A DNA stretch of 10,170 nt, taken from contig VSNR01000157.1 in NCBI GenBank assembly GCA_009774345.1, positions 1 through 10,170 of the forward strand, written 5' to 3'. Within the stretch, counting starts at the first letter, position 1; the number at the start of each line of letters is the position of its first letter. Origin of the DNA: Lachnospiraceae bacterium (GTDB lineage Bacteria > Bacillota > Clostridia > Lachnospirales > Lachnospiraceae). The notes under the pieces were generated by a model, which searched no databases, was not told the origin of the DNA, and saw nothing but the letters and a program-made list of their open reading frames with translations. This document shows, one piece after another, positions 1 to 7,218 of this stretch. Both the position numbers and the translations under genes were made by a program.

Positions 1-53
1 TAGATAGGAGCTTTCTTCTGACCCATTCTTCTTAATCTGATTTTTACTGCCAT
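1..53 (-). CDS. rpsP: 30S ribosomal protein S16, N-terminal fragment (runs off the left edge)
   Basis: Only the first 17 codons are present: they translate to MAVKIRLRRMGQKKAPI, the highly conserved N-terminus of bacterial S16, a small-subunit protein that binds 16S rRNA during 30S assembly. A GAGGTG ribosome binding site (61-66) lies 7 bases before the ATG. The gene follows ffh by 52 AT-rich bases with no hairpin, so it is probably co-transcribed with ylxM and ffh, an arrangement typical of Firmicutes. The rest of the gene lies outside the window. The identification rests on a short but very characteristic peptide. Confidence 0.93.
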   Translation of the reverse strand, partial: MAVKIRLRRMGQKKAPI

Positions 54-105
54 TTTTCTTCACCTCATAAATCTTTCTTTTTTTATATTTTATTATAATA
101 ATGTA

Positions 106-1464
106 TTAAAAAGGAAGTTTAAATCTCCCCTTTTTACCTCCGCCAAAACCTCCCATCATTCCCGGGAGCTGCTTCATCATCTTCTGAGACTGCTCAAACT
201 GCTTGATGAAGCGGTTTACTACTGCGATATCCACGCCTGCGCCCTTTGCAATCCGGTGTTTCCGGCTTGGGTTAAGGAGTCTTGGGTCCTTGCGCTCTGC
301 GGGTGTCATGGACAGCACGATCGCCTCCATGCGCGCAAGCTGCTTGTCGTCCACAGCCGCCTCGATATCACTTGCCTTGATTCCCATGCCGGGCATCATG
401 CCAAGAATGCTTGACAAGCCGCCCAGTTTTTTCATCTGACTCATACTCTCAAGATAATCTTCAAAGTCAAATTTGCCTTTTTTCAGACGCGAAGCCATCT
501 CTTTTTCCTTCTCCGCATCCATGTCAAGATTTGCCTCGGCAACCTTGTCAATCAGCGTGAGGACATCCCCCATTCCCAGAATACGGTTTGCCATTCTGTC
601 CGGGTAAAACTGCTCGATGTCTGACAGCTTCTCGCCAGTGCTTACAAATAAGATCGGCTTTCCTGTGACCGCCTTTACCGAAAGCGCCGCACCGCCTCTG
701 GTATCGCCATCCATCTTCGAGAGGATGACACCATTCACGCCTACCTTATCATCAAATTCTTTTGCCACATTGACGGCATCCTGTCCGGTCATGGCATCTA
801 CCACCAAAAGGGATTGGTGCACCTCGACATTTGCCTTGATCTCTTGCAGTTCCGCCATCATTTCTTCATCTATATGCAGACGGCCGGCAGTATCTATAAT
901 CACAACGTTGTTATTATTTTTCGCCGCATGTTCCAGCGACGCCTTCACGATATCGACAGGCTTATGATTCGTTCCCATCGAAAAAAAGTCTGCCTGCTGT
1001 TTGTCCGCATTCACCCTCAGCTGCTCAATCGCGGCTGGTCTGTAAATATCACACGCCACAAGCAGCGGCTTCTTGCCCTTTAACTTGAGCTTCCCGGCAA
1101 TCTTCGCAGCAGCAGTCGTCTTGCCTGCACCCTGCAATCCACACATCATGATCACCGTCGTCGCCTTGCCGGGCTGTAATTCCAGCTCTGTTGTATCAGA
1201 ACCCATCAAGGCTACCATTTCCTCATTGACGATCTTGATCACCATCTGTCCGGGATTCAAGCCATTCATGACATCTGAACCAATCGCGCGCTCCTCCACA
1301 GACTTCACAAACTGCTTTACGACCTTAAAGTTGACATCCGCCTCAAGAAGCGCCATCTTGACTTCCTTGAGCGCCGACTTGACATCCGCTTCTGTCAGAC
1401 GCCCCTTGCTTCTTAAATTTTTAAATACATTCTGAAGTTTATCCGTTAAGCTCTCAAATGCCAT
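106..1464 (-). CDS. ffh: Signal recognition particle protein Ffh (SRP54 GTPase)
   Basis: Ffh binds 4.5S/SRP RNA and signal sequences of nascent membrane proteins and delivers ribosomes to the FtsY receptor in a GTP-dependent way. The 452-residue protein has the normal length and all domains. These are an N helical bundle (about 1-95), a G domain with the P-loop GLQGAGKTT at 109-117, DTAGR at 191-195, the SKMDGDTRGG guanine-specificity and closing segment at 249-258, and GMGD at 297-300. A methionine-rich M domain follows to the end, finishing in an LPGMMGGFGGG-type tail. The start is supported by GGAGGAG (1476-1482), which lies inside the end of ylxM. ylxM stops only 4 bases before this ATG, so translational coupling is likely. 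No damage or unusual residue was seen. Confidence 0.98.
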   Translation of the reverse strand: MAFESLTDKLQNVFKNLRSKGRLTEADVKSALKEVKMALLEADVNFKVVKQFVKSVEERAIGSDVMNGLNPGQMVIKIVNEEMVALMGSDTTELELQPGKATTVIMMCGLQGAGKTTAAAKIAGKLKLKGKKPLLVACDIYRPAAIEQLRVNADKQQADFFSMGTNHKPVDIVKASLEHAAKNNNNVVIIDTAGRLHIDEEMMAELQEIKANVEVHQSLLVVDAMTGQDAVNVAKEFDDKVGVNGVILSKMDGDTRGGAALSVKAVTGKPILFVSTGEKLSDIEQFYPDRMANRILGMGDVLTLIDKVAEANLDMDAEKEKEMASRLKKGKFDFEDYLESMSQMKKLGGLSSILGMMPGMGIKASDIEAAVDDKQLARMEAIVLSMTPAERKDPRLLNPSRKHRIAKGAGVDIAVVNRFIKQFEQSQKMMKQLPGMMGGFGGGKKGRFKLPF

Positions 1465-1468
1465 CCGA

Positions 1469-1825
1469 TCAAAGCTCCTCCATTATTTCATTTGACAATC
1501 GTTTTATCTGCTCATCCTCTGTAAGCTGGTTAATCTGTTGGATATTTTGCTTGATCTTAGAGAACTTTTCCACCAGATGAAGTTTTGTCTCATATTCCAC
1601 TAATATCTTGTCGCACCGCCTGATCTGGTCATGTACACCCTGTCGGCTGATTCCCTGCTCGTCTGCAATCTCACTCAAGGTCAAATCATGAAAGAACGCA
1701 TCCTCATACAGCTTCTTCTGATGCGGTGTCAGCAGATCTCCATAAAAGTCATAAAGCATCCCCTTATATTCCCGTTTTTTCAGTCCATTTACTGCATTTT
1801 CTGCTGCCAGATTCCCTGTTTCCAT
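1469..1825 (-). CDS. ylxM: YlxM-like putative DNA-binding protein, SRP operon partner
   Basis: A 118-residue protein of the YlxM/p13 family, which is almost always encoded directly before ffh in Firmicutes and is thought to modulate the SRP pathway. A sigma-70 region 4-like helix-turn-helix is visible at about residues 48-71 (LTLSEIADEQGISRQGVHDQ), followed by an acidic, probably coiled C-terminal helix. I chose the ATG at 1825 (METGNL) because GGAGGAA (1831-1837) sits 5 bases upstream and the predicted transcription start is near 1856. A longer reading frame begins at 1891, but that codon lies inside the -35 box and so cannot be on the transcript. The family role is established in only a few organisms; the assignment itself is secure from sequence and position. 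Confidence 0.92.
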   Translation of the reverse strand: METGNLAAENAVNGLKKREYKGMLYDFYGDLLTPHQKKLYEDAFFHDLTLSEIADEQGISRQGVHDQIRRCDKILVEYETKLHLVEKFSKIKQNIQQINQLTEDEQIKRLSNEIMEEL

Positions 1826-1862
1826 GCTGGTTCCTCCAATATGATTGTTATGCGACTTTATT

Positions 1863-1891
1863 AGATTACTACAAAAGGTGGTGGGTGTCAA
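1863..1891 (-). promoter_or_regulatory. Sigma-A promoter of the ylxM-ffh-rpsP operon
   Basis: On the minus strand a perfect TTGACA -35 box (1891-1886) is followed after exactly 17 bases by TAATCT (1868-1863), a weaker -10. Transcription would start near 1856-1857, about 31 bases before the ylxM start codon. The perfect -35, ideal spacing and position just before a conserved operon make this convincing. The preceding gene ends at 1910, only 18 bases away. Confidence 0.75.
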
Positions 1892-1909
1892 GCATTTTTT
1901 CTTTACGGA

Positions 1910-2662
1910 TTATGTTTGATGAATAAACGATGAACTGTCAAATCTGCCAATCTCCATGGATACCCTGATGTAATCCTCCTCATTGTCAATCTCATCTATG
2001 TAGTGTGGCTTATATGACATCCCAAAGATGTTCATGTCAGATGCGACCTCATTTAGCGCCTCCTCTGCATATACCTGATTTTTTCCTGCTTCCACATACA
2101 AGACAACCCTGTCCCGCCAGATCTGGACGGCATCAGCTCCAAGCTTATACATCGGCTGAAACGCGTAGCAGTCCGTACCAAATATCTGCACGGACACTTT
2201 TTTCAATATTCCATCACAAAACTGTGCCTTGAAATCTTTTCGCGGCAGAATTTTATCCTCGTGAAAGAGGCAGAGCGACCTCGTCTGATCAGACAGCATC
2301 TCCCGCACCAGATTTTCGTTAAACACAAGATCCCCGTGCAAAAGCAGCAGCTCTGTATCCAGATAAGCCCTCGCCAGATACATCGAGACGATATAATTGG
2401 TCGTCCGATACTGCGGATTGGGCACAAAAATAAAGCGCAGACTGGGGTTGCGCCGCTGGCACGCTGCCGCCTGCGACTCAATCTGCTCCGCAAACGGCCC
2501 TGTCGTGACAACAAACTCATCGACACCGCACGCGCCTAAAATCCTGATCTGGCGGGCAAAAATAGTCTCCCCGTTATAAAGCTTTGTCATGCACTTGGGC
2601 TGCAGACGGGTGCCCTGCCCCATGCGGCTTCCCATTCCCGAATTAAATATGACAGCCCGCAT
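1910..2662 (-). CDS. LicC-like nucleotidyltransferase (probable CTP:phospho-alcohol cytidylyltransferase)
   Basis: A 250-residue Rossmann-type nucleotidyltransferase. With the ATG at 2662 as residue 1, the nucleotide-binding loop G9-MGSR13 is followed by PK (22-23). A HGD segment at 109-111 gives the metal-binding aspartate, and a late EID-x-x-EDY element (224-231) gives a second acidic site. The stretch around N89 (NYIVSMYLA) and the EID...DY ending resemble the LicC phosphocholine cytidylyltransferase group more than sugar-nucleotide enzymes. The expected reaction is phospho-alcohol plus CTP giving CDP-alcohol and pyrophosphate in the cytosol, which would supply the CDP-alcohol phosphatidyltransferase encoded two genes upstream in the same operon. 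A GTG at 2665 is possible, but AAAGGAGG (2668-2675) is best spaced (5 bases) for ATG 2662. The gene overlaps the preceding one by about 20 bases. The true substrate (choline, ethanolamine, inositol-like or other) is not readable. Confidence 0.8.
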   Translation of the reverse strand: MRAVIFNSGMGSRMGQGTRLQPKCMTKLYNGETIFARQIRILGACGVDEFVVTTGPFAEQIESQAAACQRRNPSLRFIFVPNPQYRTTNYIVSMYLARAYLDTELLLLHGDLVFNENLVREMLSDQTRSLCLFHEDKILPRKDFKAQFCDGILKKVSVQIFGTDCYAFQPMYKLGADAVQIWRDRVVLYVEAGKNQVYAEEALNEVASDMNIFGMSYKPHYIDEIDNEEDYIRVSMEIGRFDSSSFIHQT

Positions 2663-3347
2663 CACGGCCTCCTTTCCTGATTCTGCTCAGCAACCTCTTG
2701 TTGAGGCGCAAAAACAGCCTGATATTCTCCCTCAGTGAAACTCTGTCCATATACCCCGGCAGCATCTGTGCACCCCTGTCAGAAGTACACCAGTAACTCC
2801 TGTCAGAGAAATACCGCTCCGTATACAGATACGGTGCCAGCAATGCATCAAGCGCCCGAATATCATATCGGTAATACGGTCTTGCGAGCCGGACTGCCCC
2901 GCTCAGCTCCACGACTTTCCCCACAAAGGACATGCAGTTGTGCGCGCCATCGATCACAAATCCGTGCAGCACAGGCATCGTAACCATGGAGTACAGATTA
3001 AACAGATATTTGTCCTGCTGCCGTTCCACATGCCTTAGAAAATGGTAAACCTCTCTCTTTGCGCGCAGGTCTATTGGCAGCCTGAAAACCTTAAGCTTCA
3101 CCCTGTCATGCGTGCCAAAGCAGTAACAGCCGCGCGTCTCATGCATAAAACCCGCATCGAACGGCGCATAGTGCCGCCTCCGCGAAAACGTGATAAAATC
3201 CTCAAAACGATCATCCTTACAGACTGCGATGTGCGAGTACTCATATCCCCCAGACAAAACACGCGACACCTTTCCCAGCCCCGTGTGAGCTTTTACCAGC
3301 ACTATGTAAATAAAATCATTTTTTATCGCGTTCCCTGCCATATTCAC
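2643..3347 (-). CDS. Circularly permuted NlpC/P60 papain-like protein (YiiX/LRAT-type), lipid operon member
   Basis: I identify this 234-residue protein from weak but ordered motifs. A histidine-bearing strand YSHIAV comes first (H39), and the nucleophile motif HNCMSFV comes about 100 residues later (C138). In ordinary NlpC/P60 peptidases the cysteine precedes the histidine; the reversed order marks the permuted branch, which includes YaeF/YiiX and the eukaryotic LRAT acyltransferases. Those enzymes cleave or transfer acyl groups, which fits a lipid-enzyme operon. No signal peptide is evident, and the C-terminus is rich in Arg/Lys with Leu, possibly membrane-apposed. GGAGG (3352-3356) lies 4 bases before the GTG start and 10 before an ATG at 3341, so either could be used. 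The stop overlaps the next gene. Exact activity is unknown. Confidence 0.65.
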   Translation of the reverse strand: MNMAGNAIKNDFIYIVLVKAHTGLGKVSRVLSGGYEYSHIAVCKDDRFEDFITFSRRRHYAPFDAGFMHETRGCYCFGTHDRVKLKVFRLPIDLRAKREVYHFLRHVERQQDKYLFNLYSMVTMPVLHGFVIDGAHNCMSFVGKVVELSGAVRLARPYYRYDIRALDALLAPYLYTERYFSDRSYWCTSDRGAQMLPGYMDRVSLRENIRLFLRLNKRLLSRIRKGGRDAGCHI

Positions 3348-3381
3348 TCAGCCTCCAAAAGCAATCACTTTCTATACAAAA

Positions 3382-4044
3382 TCATTTCTCATCGTATTTC
3401 CTGTCACAGTTCCTTAGCCTTCGAAATAATTGTACCTGTAACCTTATCATTTCATAATACATCAGCGCCCCGCCCGCCAGGACAACGAAGTCTGCCAGAT
3501 TGTATGTAAATCCATAAAACTCGATACCCGCCCCGCGGCGACAGACGATTCCCATGATGCAGATCAAGGCAAAAAACAGGTGTGTTTCAATTGGCCCAAG
3601 CCTCGGAAACAAAAATTCGTCCAGATGCAGGATATAATTCATGGCTGTAAACATCAACAGCGCATACACCGGCACCATCAAAATCGCGACATGGAAATGA
3701 ATCACCCCCGTAAATGCGAGCGCGATGATCAGATACGTGATGTGCAGGATATCTGTCAGCAGGTCAAAGTACCCACCCGCCTTAGAACTCATATTCCTCG
3801 TCCTCGCCACATACCCGTCCAGGTCGTCACAGACCAGATGACACGCAAGTCCGCAGATCGTTCCGATGAGAAACCACCTGTTCAGCCCGGACAGCGCGGC
3901 ACAGACAATGCCCGCAAGCCCGCCTAATGCCCCGACAAGCGTGATCTGGTTTGGCGTCACACGCGCCGGAATCCGCTCCCCGATCGTCCTGTAGAGAAAT
4001 TTCTGTACACGCGTTTCCAGTCTGCTCGGTATAATCTTCTTCAT
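3382..4044 (-). CDS. CDP-alcohol phosphatidyltransferase family integral membrane enzyme
   Basis: The class-defining motif D-x2-DG-x2-AR-x8-G-x3-D-x3-D is complete: D73, D76-G77, A80-R81, G90, D94 and D98 (numbered from the ATG at 4044). The protein is 220 residues with several hydrophobic segments, at about 35-72, 98-140, 155-177 and 188-201, as expected for this six-helix family. It moves a phospho-alcohol from a CDP-alcohol to a hydroxyl acceptor at the membrane, releasing CMP. The LicC-like gene of the operon could make the CDP-alcohol. I prefer ATG 4044 because AAGGG (4051-4055) lies 6 bases before it; an in-frame ATG at 4068 has no ribosome binding site. The motif does not reveal whether the product is a phosphatidyl headgroup lipid or something else. 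Confidence 0.88.
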   Translation of the reverse strand: MKKIIPSRLETRVQKFLYRTIGERIPARVTPNQITLVGALGGLAGIVCAALSGLNRWFLIGTICGLACHLVCDDLDGYVARTRNMSSKAGGYFDLLTDILHITYLIIALAFTGVIHFHVAILMVPVYALLMFTAMNYILHLDEFLFPRLGPIETHLFFALICIMGIVCRRGAGIEFYGFTYNLADFVVLAGGALMYYEMIRLQVQLFRRLRNCDRKYDEK

Positions 4045-4071
4045 TGCTTTCCCTTCTTTCGATATCATATG

Positions 4072-5445
4072 TTATTCATCGTCATTGCGGCGTTTCCTGT
4101 GAAGCATATTTGCCACAAACGACCTGATATAATCCCCGTAATCAATAAAATCGTACACCCCCTCCCGCTTCGCTTTGAGAAAGAGACGTATGAGCAATAT
4201 ATAATAATGAAAGTAAAAGCTTCTCACACTCATATGCTCCGGCCGGGCTACAAGGTGGAGATAGTCAAAATGGGAGGGATTGTCCGTGATCATCCTGTCG
4301 CTGTATCGCTCGTAGGTCGGTGTGCACAGTTCCGGCGTAAAGATGGACAGCGCCACATGCCGCACCTGATGCTCCACAATCCACTGGTAAAGCGCCCTGA
4401 AATCCTTGGCGCGAAATCCCAAATCGATGATAAACATTCCCATAATGTGGATTCCCAGCTCATTACAGGTCAAAATACTCTGTATATTGTCGTCTATATC
4501 CGAGTGCTTCTCATAACGCTCCAGGTAGCAATCCTCAATCGCCTCAAGTCCCACAAGAACATAGTATAACCCGATATCCCTGAGCTTTTTCATCATGTCG
4601 GGATTGCGGGCAATATAATCCGCCCTTCCATAACAGATGTATTTTTTATGAATCCTGCGTTTTCTGACCTCTTTCACAAACCGGTTCAGCCTGTCCGTGT
4701 CATACAGGAAATCATCGTCCGCAATATAGATATTCTCCGCTTTGATCTGCGCGATCTCGTCCACCACATCGTCGATATCGCGGCTGCTTAACTGTCCCAT
4801 ATTCATCCTGTTCCTGTGGCAGAATGAACATCTGTATGGACAGCCATAGGCAGTCCGCACCCAAGCGGCATGACCAAGCTCAAGATACTGATATCGGTGT
4901 GGGAAAGAGTCAAAATAGCTTCTGTCCGGCCTTGGCAGGCGTCTGATATCAAACGGTTCCCCTGCCTGATAATGCCATGTTCCCTCCAACTGATAGCATA
5001 CCCCTGCCATCTGCGCCAGTGCCTCCTTCTTGTGATACACCGCATAGTTCACGATATCCAGAAGTCTGTAGATGTCAAATGTAGTCAGGATAAAATCCAC
5101 GTAAGGCCGGTACATGCGCTCATAACAAAGCTGCGCGTGCAGCCCTCCGAGTATTGTCACCGCACCGCACTCCTTCGCGTACTGACAGTACTCCAGCATA
5201 AAATTTTCCTGCCGCGCCCTACCGCATATATACACGACATCGGCCTCTGTCTCCTGAATCGCAGGCATTGCGCCAAACGTCTCTACCTGACCATCATATA
5301 ACACAACTTCATGCCCCTCTTTTTTCAGCAGGGCGGATATGTACTCAAGCTCCAGACATTCATTCTCGATAACACCAACGAAATTGTACCGCGTCCTCGA
5401 TATTTCCGGGTGGATTAGCAAAAACGTAAGCTTACGCCGTTTCAT
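4072..5445 (-). CDS. Cobalamin-binding-type radical SAM enzyme
   Basis: A 457-residue enzyme with the radical SAM [4Fe-4S] motif CPYRCSFC (C202, C206, C209). Downstream TIM-barrel landmarks are IADDDF (241-246), VGLEA (288-292) and GMFIIDLG (about 346-353). The N-terminal 140 residues have the Rossmann-like pattern of B12-binding domains in this class, with LEYISALLKKEGHEVVLYDG at about 32-51 and an ILGG loop at about 98-101. No DxHxxG base-on motif is visible, which is usual for radical SAM methylase relatives such as HpnP and BchE. Such enzymes do C-methylation, cyclisation or C-C bond formation on unreactive carbons, so acyl-chain or headgroup modification is plausible here. The start has AGGAGG (5455-5460) 9 bases upstream and overlaps the ligase by 14 bases. 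The substrate is inferred only from context. Confidence 0.87.
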   Translation of the reverse strand: MKRRKLTFLLIHPEISRTRYNFVGVIENECLELEYISALLKKEGHEVVLYDGQVETFGAMPAIQETEADVVYICGRARQENFMLEYCQYAKECGAVTILGGLHAQLCYERMYRPYVDFILTTFDIYRLLDIVNYAVYHKKEALAQMAGVCYQLEGTWHYQAGEPFDIRRLPRPDRSYFDSFPHRYQYLELGHAAWVRTAYGCPYRCSFCHRNRMNMGQLSSRDIDDVVDEIAQIKAENIYIADDDFLYDTDRLNRFVKEVRKRRIHKKYICYGRADYIARNPDMMKKLRDIGLYYVLVGLEAIEDCYLERYEKHSDIDDNIQSILTCNELGIHIMGMFIIDLGFRAKDFRALYQWIVEHQVRHVALSIFTPELCTPTYERYSDRMITDNPSHFDYLHLVARPEHMSVRSFYFHYYILLIRLFLKAKREGVYDFIDYGDYIRSFVANMLHRKRRNDDE

Positions 5446-7216
5446 CAGACCTGTCCTCCTTTGTCAGCTCATTGTACGCCACCTTGCCCACTAGTGTTCT
5501 GGGCAGTTCCTCTAATACCTCATATGCATACGGCCACGAGTATTTTGCGAGATTTTTCTCACAGTGCTCCCGGATCTCCTGTAGCAGCTCCGCCCGCTTT
5601 TCTGCATCCTGTACATTGTCCTTTGGCACGATAAACGCCTTTGCCACCTGTACCTTATAAGGGTGGCTGATGCCGACGACGCAGGATGTCAGCACCTTCT
5701 CATGCGAATCGATCACACTCTCGATATACTGCGGATACAGGCAGTAGCCCGAACTGACGATCAGCCTCTTGAGCCTCTGCCTGAAATAGACAAAACCGTC
5801 GGAATCCATACTTCCCAAGTCGCCTGTGTGAAGCCACAGCCTGCCGTCCTCATGTCTCTGGAGCACCTTGTCCGTCTCCTCCTGGTCATTCAGGTATCCT
5901 TTCATGACAGTCAGACCACTCAGGACGATCTCGCCCTCCTCGCCATAGGGCACTTCCTCGTGTGTCTGCGGCTTTACAATCTTGTAATATGTATCGGGAT
6001 AGGGAATGCCGATGCTCCCCTCCCTGTATCCGTGCAGCGGCGTGAGACAGCTCCCCGTCACACACTCTGTCAGCCCGTAACCCTCCCTGATCTGCGCGTT
6101 TGAACCATGCTGCCGCAGAAACTCGTCCACCTTCTGTTTTAGTGCGACAGACAGCGAATCCCCGCCTGATATGACGCATTTTAGAAAGGAAAGGTCGTAT
6201 CCTTCAAGCGAACCGCTCCTCAACAGCGCCTCATACAGAGTTGGCACGCCCGCTATGATATTTGGCTTATACTTTCTGAGCAGCCTGGCACAATGCCCCG
6301 CGTCAAATCCGGGCAACAAAATATCCATGCAACCCACGCACAGCGCCGTGTGAATGCAGATTCCAAGTCCAAACCCGTGAAATATGGGCATGATGGCAAG
6401 AAGCCTGTCTTGCGGCTGCAGACAGGCGCACATTGCCTCTCCCTGCACTGCCAGCGCATTAAAATTCAGGTTGGTAAGCTCGATACCCTTGGGAGAGCCT
6501 GTCGTGCCACCGCTGTAAAGAATTGCCGCCACATCGTCTCCCTTGCTTCGGCGCCCTGTGTCACTGAGGTTCCCCGCGCCCTTTCGTCCCATCGCCATAA
6601 ATTGCTTCCAGGGCAGACAGCCTGACACAGATTTCGCAAGCCTGCCTTTTGTCAGATATTTCATCCAAAATAAGCAGCCTGGCACGGATTTCGCACGTCT
6701 GTCTTTTGTCAGATAATAGCCGAATTTCATATGAAATGGCATGGAATCCGCCACCGACACCAGAATACACTGCCTGAGTCCCGTCTCTTTCATAACCTCG
6801 CGAAGCTTTGGAAGGCACAGATCGACCGCCACAATATATTCACTCCCCAAGACCGTCACATAATGGCAGATCTCCGCTGCCGCCGACAGCGGATGGATCA
6901 TGTTCGCCACAACCCCGATCTTATTCAACGCGTAGAAGCTTATGACAGCCTCCGGCGTGTTCGGCATACAGATGCTCACTCTGTCGCCGCGCCGCACGCC
7001 AAGCCGCAAAAAGGCATCCGCGCAGGTTTGGATGTCCCTGTGCAGCTGCGCGTAAGTCGCCTTTCTCCCAAAATAGTCATAACAGTAGTTATCCATAAAC
7101 GGCACCGTTCTGCGCTCCATAAACTCATACAATGACATCTCCCGCGGATATTCAAGATGCGCGCTGACGCCCTCGTAAAAAGCATACCACGGTGTCTTAA
7201 TCTGATTTGTCTGCAT
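5432..7216 (-). CDS. ANL-superfamily acyl-adenylating enzyme (acyl-CoA ligase/AMP-dependent synthetase)
   Basis: A full-length 594-residue adenylate-forming enzyme. Motifs in order are the P-loop YSGGTTGSPKG (234-244), H280 in the FHGFG acyl-site segment, YGLTE (380-384), HTGD (463-466), the hinge RLKRLI (481-486) and the C-terminal catalytic lysine in PRTLVGKVA (K578). The enzyme should activate a carboxylate, probably a fatty acid, to acyl-AMP and then to a thioester on CoA or a carrier. It sits between a PlsC-like acyltransferase and a radical SAM enzyme, so it may feed or recycle acyl chains for the operon. A 19-residue unit is duplicated in tandem at 168-205, just before the P-loop. GGGGAA (7222-7227) lies 5 bases before the ATG, and the upstream gene stops 2 bases before it. 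The acyl substrate is unknown. Confidence 0.92.
   Translation of the reverse strand: MQTNQIKTPWYAFYEGVSAHLEYPREMSLYEFMERRTVPFMDNYCYDYFGRKATYAQLHRDIQTCADAFLRLGVRRGDRVSICMPNTPEAVISFYALNKIGVVANMIHPLSAAAEICHYVTVLGSEYIVAVDLCLPKLREVMKETGLRQCILVSVADSMPFHMKFGYYLTKDRRAKSVPGCLFWMKYLTKGRLAKSVSGCLPWKQFMAMGRKGAGNLSDTGRRSKGDDVAAILYSGGTTGSPKGIELTNLNFNALAVQGEAMCACLQPQDRLLAIMPIFHGFGLGICIHTALCVGCMDILLPGFDAGHCARLLRKYKPNIIAGVPTLYEALLRSGSLEGYDLSFLKCVISGGDSLSVALKQKVDEFLRQHGSNAQIREGYGLTECVTGSCLTPLHGYREGSIGIPYPDTYYKIVKPQTHEEVPYGEEGEIVLSGLTVMKGYLNDQEETDKVLQRHEDGRLWLHTGDLGSMDSDGFVYFRQRLKRLIVSSGYCLYPQYIESVIDSHEKVLTSCVVGISHPYKVQVAKAFIVPKDNVQDAEKRAELLQEIREHCEKNLAKYSWPYAYEVLEELPRTLVGKVAYNELTKEDRSDETA
6602..6715 (-). repeat. 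57-bp tandem duplication inside the ligase gene
   Basis: Two adjacent 57-bp units (6659-6715 and 6602-6658) encode two 19-residue units with the shared pattern YLTK-x-R-x-AKSV-x-GCL-x-W. In the best-matching core (6675-6715 against 6618-6658) 36 of 41 bases are identical. The length is a multiple of three, so the frame is kept. It lies in the variable segment before the P-loop of the adenylation domain. Confidence 0.9.
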
Positions 7217-7218
7217 AT

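Noticed and set aside
2203..2526. 107-residue minus-strand frame inside the nucleotidyltransferase gene
   Set aside because: Arg/Ser-rich composition without any family motif, and wholly covered by a well-supported gene in another frame.
3042..3509. 155-residue plus-strand frame across the permuted papain-like and phosphatidyltransferase genes
   Set aside because: Spans two real genes on the other strand and shows no recognisable domain.
4069..4569. 166-residue plus-strand frame opposite the radical SAM gene
   Set aside because: Antisense shadow of a gene with intact catalytic motifs; no ribosome binding site or promoter seen.
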